DNA of 6,848 bases. Source: an uncultured Rhodocyclaceae bacterium (lineage in GTDB: Bacteria; Pseudomonadota; Gammaproteobacteria; Burkholderiales; Rhodocyclaceae). The position numbers were made by a program, and so were the translations under genes. The stretch spans positions 1-6,848 of the forward strand of contig CAIYZZ010000046.1 of NCBI GenBank assembly GCA_903930805.1, given 5' to 3'. Shown one piece after another: positions 1-4,790 of the stretch. Below the pieces are notes generated by a model, which was given only the letters and a program-made list of their open reading frames with translations, searched no databases and was not told where the DNA came from. The first letter of the stretch is position 1; every line of letters begins with the position of its first letter.

Positions 1-105
1 CACTCTCTGAAAAGCTTGCGACATGTGATTCAGGGTGCGGTCGGTATAGACCACCGAGTATTCAAGAAGACCGTCGGGATCCACGTTGGGTAGCAAGCCA
101 GGCAT
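1..105 (-). CDS. Class V aminotransferase (alanine/serine-glyoxylate type), N-terminal 35 residues only
   Basis: This gene enters from the left edge, so only its first 35 codons are visible. The peptide begins MPGLLPNVDPDGLLEYSVVY and continues with a TDRTLNHMSQAFQ stretch. I recall this opening from PLP-dependent class V aminotransferases annotated as alanine-glyoxylate or serine-glyoxylate aminotransferase in beta- and gammaproteobacteria. The catalytic lysine and PLP-binding regions lie outside the window, so the assignment rests on the N-terminus alone. The ATG at 105-103 is chosen because a GGAG sits about 7 bases upstream. It starts only 35 bases after the stop of the hydrolase at 141-917 on the same strand, so the two are probably co-transcribed. 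The enzyme would transfer an amino group between an amino acid and glyoxylate or another 2-oxo acid in the cytoplasm. The exact substrate cannot be judged. Confidence 0.55.
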   Translation of the reverse strand, partial: MPGLLPNVDPDGLLEYSVVYTDRTLNHMSQAFQRV

Positions 106-140
106 CGTCAACTCCAGTTTGGTAATCAGGTTGCGGTAAG

Positions 141-917
141 TTACAGGAAATCGGCAAGTCGCTGGTTGAATGCGTCGGCCTGCTCGATGTTCGAAAGATG
201 CGCTGCACCGGGGATGATCTCCAATCGCGCGCCGGGAATCGCAGCGGCGAGTTCTCGCGCCATTGCGGGCGGCGTGCCGGCATCCTGGTCGCCGACCAGT
301 ACCAGCGTTGGGGTTTTTACTACCGTGAGACGGTTAGTGAAATCCAGGCCGGCGATGGCATGGCAGCAGCCGACATAGCCCGCTACGGGCGTCCTGTGAA
401 TGAGGTTGCCGATACGTGTCGTTACATCGGGGTGCGCGGCCCGATAGGGTGCAGTGAACCAGCGTTCCAGCGTGGGGGTAACCATTGGCTCCAGCCCGGC
501 TGACTCGATCTGCAGGATGCGCTCCGGCCAGGCGGCTTGAGCCTCGGGCGGGTAGCGGCTCGTCGTGTCGGCGAGCACCAGTTTTTCCAGTCGCTCTGGC
601 GCGGTGAGCGCCAGCGCCTGTCCAATCATGCCGCCAAGCGAAATGCCGACAAAGCTCGCCGAGTCGATTTTCAATGCATCGAGCAGGGCGATGAGATCGG
701 CCGCCAGCAGGTCGAAACTGTACGCTCCAGTGGTGGCTGCGGTCTGCCCGTGGCCGCGAATGTCGTAACACAGCACCGTGTGCCGTCCCGCCAGCGCCGA
801 CTTTTGCGCCGCCCAGATCGACAGGTCACTGCCGAGTGAATGAGCGAACACGACACACGGACCACTGCCGGAAATCTCGTAATGAATGTCGAGATTGTTG
901 GCTGAAGGAAGGATCAT
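141..917 (-). CDS. pcaD: 3-oxoadipate enol-lactonase-like alpha/beta hydrolase
   Basis: A 258-residue alpha/beta-hydrolase, the usual length for PcaD, which hydrolyses 3-oxoadipate enol-lactone to 3-oxoadipate in the beta-ketoadipate pathway of aromatic degradation. The N-terminus (NNLDIHYEISGSGP) and the early AHSLGSD segment (oxyanion-hole region, residues 25-31) fit the family. The catalytic triad is visible: Ser93 in the nucleophile elbow GISLGG, Asp212 in VGDQDAGTPP and His240 in PGAAHLSN. No other pca genes are in the window, so a related esterase or lactonase role is possible and the symbol is tentative. I chose the ATG at 917-915, because PcaD proteins normally start just before this point. 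A TTG at 944 would add nine residues that do not look like the family. No clear Shine-Dalgarno precedes the ATG. Instead it overlaps the stop codon of a resolvase-remnant frame (TGATG), which suggests coupled translation. The aminotransferase start lies 35 bases downstream. Confidence 0.8.
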   Translation of the reverse strand: MILPSANNLDIHYEISGSGPCVVFAHSLGSDLSIWAAQKSALAGRHTVLCYDIRGHGQTAATTGAYSFDLLAADLIALLDALKIDSASFVGISLGGMIGQALALTAPERLEKLVLADTTSRYPPEAQAAWPERILQIESAGLEPMVTPTLERWFTAPYRAAHPDVTTRIGNLIHRTPVAGYVGCCHAIAGLDFTNRLTVVKTPTLVLVGDQDAGTPPAMARELAAAIPGARLEIIPGAAHLSNIEQADAFNQRLADFL

Positions 918-1219
918 CAGTTGAGAATATGCCACAGACCGCAACGATGAATCTCGTCAGTGGTATCCGGCCGACCGACGGCGCCTTCAATCTCCGTAGC
1001 TGGCGTGGCACCGTGACGGCTTTTCTGACGGAGAGCGGCCATGAAACTGGTGGAACGGGAAGCCAACCCCACTAGATTTAAGAAATCAGCAAGAGATCGC
1101 GACAGTCGGTCGATCTTGTAGACCACGATCACATCGACCAGTCCTTCCCGCACGTCGTTTAGCAAGCGCTGCACACCTGGACGGTTAAGCGTGCCGCCGG
1201 AGAACCCACCATCGCCGTA
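917..1219 (-). pseudogene. Serine recombinase (resolvase) remnant, both ends missing
   Basis: The minus-strand frame reads YGDGGFSGGTLNRPGVQRLL, continues through a VDVIVVYKIDRLSRSLADFLNLV stretch, and then loses any resemblance. This is the middle of the resolvase catalytic domain of large serine recombinases, which cut and rejoin DNA in phage, transposon and cassette integration. The DRLSRS segment carries the paired arginines of the active site. The N-terminal catalytic serine region and everything after about 1070 (rest of the catalytic domain, DNA-binding recombinase domain) are absent, so it cannot be a working enzyme. Recognisable similarity spans only about 1219-1070. The rest of the open frame down to 917 is unrecognised. 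The frame extends upstream to an ATG at 1402, but that part overlaps the 119-residue gene in another frame and does not look like a recombinase. It marks a past mobile-element or recombination event between the 119-residue gene and pcaD. Confidence 0.75.
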
Positions 1220-1239
1220 TACCTCCGGCTGCGCGAGGG

Positions 1240-1599
1240 TCACTTCGTGTTTCTCTCCCGAATGATTGGCGGCATATACTTTACCGAGAACCTCCAACCC
1301 TCCTGCGTATCTCGTAACACTAGCGTCTTCGAACTCGCTCCCTCTTCGAACAACGGCTCCGACCCAACCAGTTCCAAGGCACCGATCCCCTTGATGACGC
1401 AAGCCCCCGGAATCGTCGTGAAAGCTGATTCAGCCGCGATGAGCACGAATTGTCCCGCCTGAGATTCGGAGCATGACAGCCCCTTCGGAATCGAGTGGGG
1501 ATCTTCTCTCCAGGCATTTCGCAGGGCATCCAGCCCTTTCACCGATTCCGGTGTGATCTTGACCGAGAGTATGACTTCACGCGACTTTGTATGGCTCAT
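1240..1599 (-). CDS. Unrecognised 119-residue protein, coupled to a methyltransferase
   Basis: I do not recognise this family. The 119-residue soluble protein starts MSHTKSREVILSVKITPESV and has no signal peptide or membrane segment. The middle is a mildly hydrophobic stretch (QFVLIAAESAFTTIPGACVIKGIGALEL, split here by no obvious repeat), and the C-terminus (WRFSVKYMPPIIRERNTK) is basic. Two cysteines are seen, in LSCSES and GACV. Its ATG overlaps the stop codon of the upstream methyltransferase (ATGA at 1599-1596), a classic sign of translational coupling, so the two products probably act together. The stop lies only about 20 bases before recognisable resolvase remnant sequence begins, so the C-terminus may have been cut or replaced by that event. 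A partner or substrate protein for the methyltransferase is an inference only. Confidence 0.6.
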   Translation of the reverse strand: MSHTKSREVILSVKITPESVKGLDALRNAWREDPHSIPKGLSCSESQAGQFVLIAAESAFTTIPGACVIKGIGALELVGSEPLFEEGASSKTLVLRDTQEGWRFSVKYMPPIIRERNTK

Positions 1600-2309
1600 G
1601 CTTTGGCCTTGCGGAGAATATCGACGCGTAGCGGGTTGCGGAAGTTTGCGCCCTCAGCGGTCAAGTGAACCGCGAATTTCCTTCTGACCCTATCGAGTAG
1701 ACCTGCCGAGAGTTGGTGGTCAGTATGCGTGACCCGGATGATGCGTTCCTCAAACTGTTCAAAGCTGTCAAAGTGGCCAGGGGTAGAGAAGAAGCGTTGC
1801 CGGACAAGCTGAAAGCGCCCATCCTCGACAGCGCAACAAACCGCTGAAAAGGCGGCTTCACGAACTTCCTTCTCATCGTGGAACAGGCGCAGGATTTCGT
1901 TGAATTCACCCGCATAGACAGGTTCCGAGATCCAGGCCAGTCCACCCGGCTTCAGAACTCGGCGAATTTCGCTGAGAGCAATATCCATCTTGTCGAGTGG
2001 CACATGATGCAGTGACTTGAACATCATCACGATGTCGAATGCGCAGTCCCCTGCTGGGATCGCCTCTGCTGCGCCATGACGAAATTCGACATTCTGCAGG
2101 TCTTGTATCTGTAGATTACGCGTGTGCTGGATGGTATCCACTTCCAGGGCCAGGATTGAGGCAATCTTCCCGGATTGCGCGATAGCACGGGTCTTCTCTG
2201 CTTTGCCACAACCAAGTTCAAGCACTTGGGCGCCCTCAAGGGGGAGTTCAGCGGCGATCACCGCGTATTCGTCGCAAAGCAGTTCAGCGGCAAGGTTGGA
2301 AATCTTCAT
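1596..2309 (-). CDS. Class I SAM-dependent methyltransferase
   Basis: A 237-residue Rossmann-fold methyltransferase of the UbiE/Methyltransf_11 style. Motif I is VLELGCGKAEKT (residues 29-40), the glycine-rich SAM-binding loop. The acidic end of strand beta2 is at ALEVD (Glu56/Asp58), motif post-I/II is FDIVMMFKSLHHVP (91-104), and EIRRVLKPGGLAWISEP (114-130) is the typical motif III region. The C-terminal third (131-237) is family-specific and carries the substrate site, so the acceptor cannot be named. It lacks the conserved cysteine set expected of arsenite methyltransferases. The ATG at 2309 is the first in frame and gives a normal N-terminal helix before motif I. No good Shine-Dalgarno is visible upstream. 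Its stop overlaps the start of the 119-residue protein by four bases, so the two form a unit. It is transcribed away from the 2563-3429 cluster. Confidence 0.88.
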   Translation of the reverse strand: MKISNLAAELLCDEYAVIAAELPLEGAQVLELGCGKAEKTRAIAQSGKIASILALEVDTIQHTRNLQIQDLQNVEFRHGAAEAIPAGDCAFDIVMMFKSLHHVPLDKMDIALSEIRRVLKPGGLAWISEPVYAGEFNEILRLFHDEKEVREAAFSAVCCAVEDGRFQLVRQRFFSTPGHFDSFEQFEERIIRVTHTDHQLSAGLLDRVRRKFAVHLTAEGANFRNPLRVDILRKAKA

Positions 2310-2485
2310 GGCTAACGTTGTCGGATCAGGATGTTGGGATGGATCGTCGCGTCTTGTGTGGCAAGTAATTCATGTCGTTGCAACGACAACGCCCGCAGCA
2401 GCAGTAGTTGTTACTGCCACGATAGGCAGCAGAAGGAGCCGGTACTGTAGAACAACCAAAAAAGCACGAATTGGACGATGATACA

Positions 2486-2534
2486 CGGCAGTTTTTACCC
2501 GCTTTTCTGATTCATCTCTACCTGGTAACTGCCG
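2486..2534. repeat. Inverted repeat CGGCAGTT/AACTGCCG upstream of the 2563 gene
   Basis: The arms CGGCAGTT (2486-2493) and AACTGCCG (2527-2534) are perfect reverse complements over 8 bases, 33 bases apart. The pairing can be continued with ACC/GGT if three T residues bulge out of the left arm. The right arm ends 28 bases before the ATG at 2563 and 18 bases before its Shine-Dalgarno. It could be an operator with two half-sites or a hairpin in the leader RNA. The sequence alone does not decide between these. Confidence 0.4.
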
Positions 2535-2550
2535 ATATGGTCCACAGTTC

Positions 2551-2556
2551 AAGGAG
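2551..2556 (+). promoter_or_regulatory. Strong ribosome binding site for the 71-residue gene
   Basis: AAGGAG lies six bases before the ATG at 2563. Another ATG at 2559 in a different frame is only two bases from it, too close for normal initiation. This spacing settles the choice in favour of the 71-residue frame. Confidence 0.75.
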
Positions 2557-2562
2557 AAATGA

Positions 2563-2778
2563 ATGATCATCGAATCCGTCGAACTGGTGGCATTACCAAA
2601 TGCACCCACCTACCAAGAGAAGATTTACCGCGCCCACATGGATACCGGCGAGGACATGGATCTGTTTCAGGCCCATTGGGATGTACCCTTGCCACCCGAT
2701 ACCTTGGTCGGTCTGACTGTCGAACAAGCCCGAAAGAAACGTGCCGAGCACATGCTTGCGGCGGCGGGCGCGCACTGA
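2563..2778 (+). CDS. Small conserved-looking protein of unknown function (71 aa)
   Basis: I do not recognise a named family. The 71-residue protein starts MIIESVELVALPNAPTYQEK and is acidic in the middle (DTGEDMDLF). It contains HWDVPLPPDTLVGLTVEQARKKRAEHML, which looks like a turn followed by an amphipathic helix. There are no cysteines, signal peptide or membrane segment, so it is probably cytoplasmic. An excellent Shine-Dalgarno and a balanced codon choice in this frame support a real gene. It is the first gene of a plus-strand cluster with a 75-residue protein and a YchJ-family protein. The gap to the next start is 28 bases, which suggests an operon. Function is unknown. Confidence 0.7.
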   Translation: MIIESVELVALPNAPTYQEKIYRAHMDTGEDMDLFQAHWDVPLPPDTLVGLTVEQARKKRAEHMLAAAGAH

Positions 2779-2806
2779 TAACCACGCTGACTGTATTCGC
2801 TGATTG

Positions 2807-3034
2807 ATGAGGGCTTTCCTGCGCCGAGTTTTCTGCCGAGAACCTTCGACAACCAGCGTTCCATCGGAGCTTGTACGTGCCCGACAGTTGATCGCAGCCC
2901 TCGACGCTGGCGGTATTCCACTTGATCCAAGCCGCATCACACGCATCGCTGAGGATCTCGGTTTGGAGGTGTCCAGGAATGCGCGGATGGAAGACACCAT
3001 TGAACGGATCCGTGCAGCGCTGAAGCGGTGTTAA
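2807..3034 (+). CDS. Small helical protein of unknown function (75 aa) preceding ychJ-like gene
   Basis: A 75-residue protein beginning MRAFLRRVFCREP. The body, from ELVRARQLIAALDAGGIPLD through the PSRITRIAEDLGLEVSRNA and MEDTIERIRAALKRC stretches, reads as three helices broken by glycine/proline turns, and the N-terminus is strongly basic. I do not recognise a named domain. The helix-turn-helix-like spacing is only suggestive. The ATG at 2807 is preferred over an adjacent in-frame TTG at 2804, and neither has a strong Shine-Dalgarno. The stop codon overlaps the GTG start of the YchJ-family gene by seven bases in another frame, so the two are almost certainly translated together. Its role may be linked to that protein, but this is inferred from position only. 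Confidence 0.65.
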   Translation: MRAFLRRVFCREPSTTSVPSELVRARQLIAALDAGGIPLDPSRITRIAEDLGLEVSRNARMEDTIERIRAALKRC

Positions 3035-3429
3035 AGCATCCCTTCTGTCTCTGCGGCAGTAATCAACCTTACGCAAATTGCTGCGGCCTTTTTCTCGATG
3101 GAGGCATCAGCGCACCAACAGCGGTAGCACTGATGCGCTCGCGCTATACGGCTTACTGTTTGGGGCGCGAACCCTATTTGCTGGCAACCTGGCATACCAC
3201 CACCCGTCCTGCCCCATTGGCACTGGAGAGTGACACATTTGCAAATTGGATCGACCTTAGCGTAAAGCGTTACGAACTACAGGGTGATGACCATGCCACT
3301 GTGGAGTTCGTTGCGCGTTACAAGATCAATGGCCGCGCCCATCGCTTGCACGAAGTCAGTCGTTTTGTGCGCGAGGATGGTCGCTGGTTTTATCTCAATG
3401 GGGAAGTCAGGGAGCCACCCGCAAAATAA
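3028..3429 (+). CDS. ychJ: YchJ/UPF0225 family protein with SEC-C motif
   Basis: A 133-residue member of the UPF0225 (YchJ) family, whose biochemical role is unknown. The N-terminus carries a SEC-C zinc-binding motif with cysteines at 7, 9, 18 and 19 (CLCGSNQPYANCC). It is followed by the family signature MRSRYTAY (36-43) and TWH (54-56). The C-terminal half (FVARYKINGRAHRLHEVSRF, then a REDGRWFYLNGE stretch) forms the NTF2-like part. Escherichia coli YchJ has a second SEC-C motif at its C-terminus. This protein stops before it, like the shorter members of the family. Start: the GTG at 3028 overlaps the preceding stop and places the motif at the expected distance. No ATG in frame would keep the cysteines. 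It is the last gene of the cluster that begins at 2563. Confidence 0.88.
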   Translation: MLKHPFCLCGSNQPYANCCGLFLDGGISAPTAVALMRSRYTAYCLGREPYLLATWHTTTRPAPLALESDTFANWIDLSVKRYELQGDDHATVEFVARYKINGRAHRLHEVSRFVREDGRWFYLNGEVREPPAK

Positions 3430-3479
3430 TACGCTCCGCCATTCAATGCAAAAAGAAGGGGAATTGTTCACGTAATAAG

Positions 3480-3493
3480 AGGCCGGGTGGCCT
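3480..3493. terminator. Hairpin 50 bases after ychJ, possible terminator
   Basis: AGGCC (3480-3484) and GGCCT (3489-3493) pair with a GGGT loop, giving a 5-bp GC-rich stem. The following bases are TGCCCATTT, so there is only a weak T run. It is placed where a terminator for the 2563-3429 operon would be expected, but the stem is short and the call is tentative. Confidence 0.3.
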
Positions 3494-3545
3494 TGCCCAT
3501 TTCGGAGTCCCGTAATGTGATGCATTTTGGCAGTATGATTTTCCC

Positions 3546-3614
3546 GGCACCGCCTGGTCGATCGGGATAAAGCCTCCGGCCCTATCCCTGACTCGCCTAC
3601 AACAAGGCGGTGCC
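3546..3614. repeat. Nested three-tier inverted repeat with an alternative fold
   Basis: The outer arms GGCACCGCCT (3546-3555) and AGGCGGTGCC (3605-3614) are perfect 10-base reverse complements. Inside them, GGGATA (3564-3569) pairs with TATCCC (3583-3588), and inside that GCC (3572-3574) pairs with GGC (3578-3580) around a TCC loop. The right outer arm can instead pair locally: CGCCT (3594-3598) with AGGCG (3605-3609) around ACAACA. Two mutually exclusive folds are thus available. No encoded protein spans it. It could be a structured RNA, a cruciform-forming recombination site or a repeat element. I see no match to the integron attC core consensus or to known REP sequences. Confidence 0.6.
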
Positions 3615-3938
3615 ACCCCCGAAGTCAGTGCATCCAGTCAGGTCAGCCGGGGCCGCAAATAATTTTACGTAATGTGGTTAACTTTCCGCATACATGCCCG
3701 TTAAATGAAACAACAGCACGTGATATCTGACCCGCAGCAAACCAAACATCACGTCACAGAAATTCCTGTAGTGCCTGCCTCGTAGAGAAACCATCAACAC
3801 CGAGGTCTGCAACTGAAACGCCGCCGTTGTGAGCGTTCCAAGCGAACGAACCTGAAGCGGCTGGAAACGGGCCACACTGAAACCCAGTTCTTACGGGCGG
3901 CACCGCAGGGAACCCATTCAAGAGATTGCAAACCTGGC

Positions 3939-3976
3939 GGCCCCCGAGCGGGGTCGGTTGGGCTTGTTGGCCCCCG
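3939..3976. repeat. Competing GC-rich hairpins
   Basis: GGCCCCCG occurs twice (3939-3946 and 3969-3976). Between the copies lies CGGGG (3949-3953), which can pair with either one: CCCC-GAGC-GGGG on the left, or across an 18-base loop on the right. A third small stem, GGGC (3960-3963) with GCCC (3970-3973), also competes. This resembles an attenuator layout, but there is no T run and no obvious gene to control downstream on the plus strand. It lies just past the 3' end of the minus-strand gene at 4023, so it could also end that transcript. Confidence 0.35.
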
Positions 3977-4022
3977 GATTCTTGACGAACGCAGAGAGAG
4001 AGTTTGGAGCTGGCCGAACGGG

Positions 4023-4247
4023 CTATGCAGTTTCCTTCCGATTGACCTCATCAGCTTCATCGAGCGGCTCGCTCTCCTGGTCGGAGCGTACTTCGGTGGC
4101 GGGGGCACACCGCACACCACACCGTCCGCTTTTACAGCTTCCCGGGGCAGCCACTTCAATGCCTTCCTCTCCCATGTTCTTCAGGATCAGATAAATGGCG
4201 CCAACGGCGCCGACTAGAAGGATAAGGGCGATGACCACGGTCAGCAT
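4023..4247 (-). CDS. Small single-pass membrane protein with a cysteine cluster (74 aa)
   Basis: The 74-residue protein begins directly with a membrane helix: residues 2-22 (LTVVIALILLVGAVGAIYLIL) are uninterrupted hydrophobic. It continues with KNMGEEGIEV and a cysteine cluster CKSGRCGVRC (Cys38, Cys43, Cys47). The tail is strongly acidic (SDQESEPLDEADEV). The start at 4247 is chosen because it puts the helix at the very N-terminus. Upstream in-frame codons would add a charged, unlikely extension. No strong Shine-Dalgarno is seen. With no cleavage site after the helix it is probably anchored in the inner membrane. The charge pattern (K after the helix) weakly suggests the tail is cytoplasmic. 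The cysteines could bind a metal or form disulfides. The family is not recognised. It is divergent from the small flagellar-type gene at 4390. Confidence 0.65.
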   Translation of the reverse strand: MLTVVIALILLVGAVGAIYLILKNMGEEGIEVAAPGSCKSGRCGVRCAPATEVRSDQESEPLDEADEVNRKETA

Positions 4248-4389
4248 GATGGGACACGGAAAGTTGGAATGACGGTCGTATGCTACCGCTGAATCTGTCT
4301 TGGCTTCAGGCCGCAGAGCTTTCTTCCCCCTTCTCATCACCTTGGCTCAGCGTTTGCTTGGTTTTGACTTTATCTTTGGAATTTCAGCC
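4248..4389. promoter_or_regulatory. Divergent promoter region of two small genes
   Basis: These 142 bases lie between the minus-strand membrane protein and the plus-strand flagellar-type protein, so both promoters must be here or nearby. A TTGACT at about 4366-4371 resembles a -35 box for the plus strand, but it lies too close to the ATG at 4390 to be used for it with a normal -10. I could not assign a sigma-28 flagellar promoter. Confidence 0.3.
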
Positions 4390-4614
4390 ATGACTATCTC
4401 CAACTCTTTATCTGCCGGCCTTCAAGGCATCCAGGCCGGCATGCAACGGGTAAATCTTGCCGGTGGCCGGATCGCCGCACATGCCGCCGATACTGAAGTG
4501 CTTGCCACGAATGCGGTCGAGCAGATGTCAGGACGTCACCAAGTTGGGTTGTCAGCGCAAGTCGTGAAGGCGGCGGATGAGATGCTCGGCAGTTTGCTCG
4601 ACATCAAGGTCTGA
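4390..4614 (+). CDS. Short flagellar rod/hook-like protein (C-terminal FlgEFG-type helices)
   Basis: The 74-residue protein runs from MTISNSLSAGLQGIQAGMQR to VVKAADEMLGSLLDIKV. The ends resemble those of flagellar axial proteins (FlgC/FlgG family), where N- and C-terminal helices pack together: SAGLQGIQAGMQRVNLAGGRIA corresponds to the N-terminal helix, and AQVVKAADEMLGSLLDIKV to the C-terminal helix with its ADEML..LLD signature. The long middle domains of true rod or hook proteins are missing. I recall such short free-standing proteins in betaproteobacteria, where they are often annotated as flagellar-associated or hypothetical. It appears full length rather than broken, since both helices and the linker are in frame. 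Whether it enters the flagellum is unknown. The start at 4390 matches the family; an upstream in-frame ATG at 4300 would add an unrelated leader. No flagellar gene neighbours it. Confidence 0.7.
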   Translation: MTISNSLSAGLQGIQAGMQRVNLAGGRIAAHAADTEVLATNAVEQMSGRHQVGLSAQVVKAADEMLGSLLDIKV

Positions 4615-4741
4615 CGCAGCCCCTGCCTACTTGAGGCTTCTGAACTGTCTGCCACTGATTTTCATCTGGCAAACGATGTCGTCAGGCCGGTAATCGGCTT
4701 GGACGCCAGTGAAATACCAGCCCAGGAATTGCCCCGTATGC

Positions 4742-4767
4742 GAGCCACAAGGCTCATAACATGAGCC
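4742..4767. terminator. Hairpin between convergent genes
   Basis: GGCTCAT (4751-4757) and ATGAGCC (4761-4767) form a perfect 7-bp stem with an AAC loop. A second possible stem, GAGCC (4742-4746) with GGCTC (4751-4755), shares the middle arm. It lies between two convergent genes (ends at 4614 and 4791), the right place for a two-way terminator, but neither strand has a clear T run after it. Confidence 0.4.
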
Positions 4768-4790
4768 TCTGTAAATAGCTCAGAATTTCC

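Larger units (their letters stand above)
2310..2562. promoter_or_regulatory. Divergent intergenic region between methyltransferase and small-gene cluster
   Basis: These 253 bases separate the minus-strand methyltransferase from the plus-strand gene at 2563, so both promoters should lie here. I cannot assign -35/-10 boxes with confidence. The region contains an inverted repeat (2486-2534) close to the plus-strand gene. A minus-strand reading frame at 2511-2326 encodes eight cysteines but has no ATG, GTG or TTG before them. Longer open frames on either strand here have unconvincing composition and were not called as genes. Confidence 0.4.
3430..4022. other. 593-base intergenic region with several hairpins and no convincing gene
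   Basis: No frame here resembles a known protein or combines a good start with a ribosome binding site. A plus-strand frame is open from 3786 to 4217 (143 codons), but an ATG at 3705 in the same frame is cut off by a TAG at 3783, and the minus strand is open over much of the same stretch. The composition is arginine-rich, as expected of GC-rich non-coding DNA. What stands out is structure: a short hairpin at 3480-3493, the nested repeat at 3546-3614, an ACGTGAT/ATCACGT inverted pair near 3719-3755, and competing GC hairpins at 3939-3976. A structured RNA or remnant of a small mobile element are possible readings. Confidence 0.45.

Noticed and set aside
334..771. Open frames antisense to, or in other frames of, the PcaD-like gene
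   Set aside because: They are shadows of a gene with a complete catalytic triad and normal length.
918..944. Alternative TTG start adding nine residues to the PcaD-like protein
   Set aside because: The extra residues do not match the family N-terminus and lie within remnant sequence. The ATG at 917 fits the usual start.
1260..1402. N-terminal extension of the resolvase remnant up to an ATG at 1402
   Set aside because: This part has no resolvase character (the catalytic serine region is missing) and lies on top of the 119-residue gene in another frame.
2370..2609. Minus-strand 79-codon open frame with a hydrophobic C-terminus
   Set aside because: It runs antisense into the well-supported gene at 2563, has no ribosome binding site, and its tail of valine, threonine and alanine reflects a simple GCA/GTT-rich stretch rather than a clear protein.
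3546..3614. Integron attC site
   Set aside because: The size and nested symmetry are reminiscent, but I could not find the GTTRRRY/RYYYAAC core pairs at the ends, and no integrase or cassette array is present.
3786..4217. Long plus-strand open frame as a gene
   Set aside because: It has no start codon with a ribosome binding site, an in-frame TAG cuts it off from the ATG at 3705, the opposite strand is also open, and the 3' part overlaps the better-supported membrane protein gene. Kept only as a finding.
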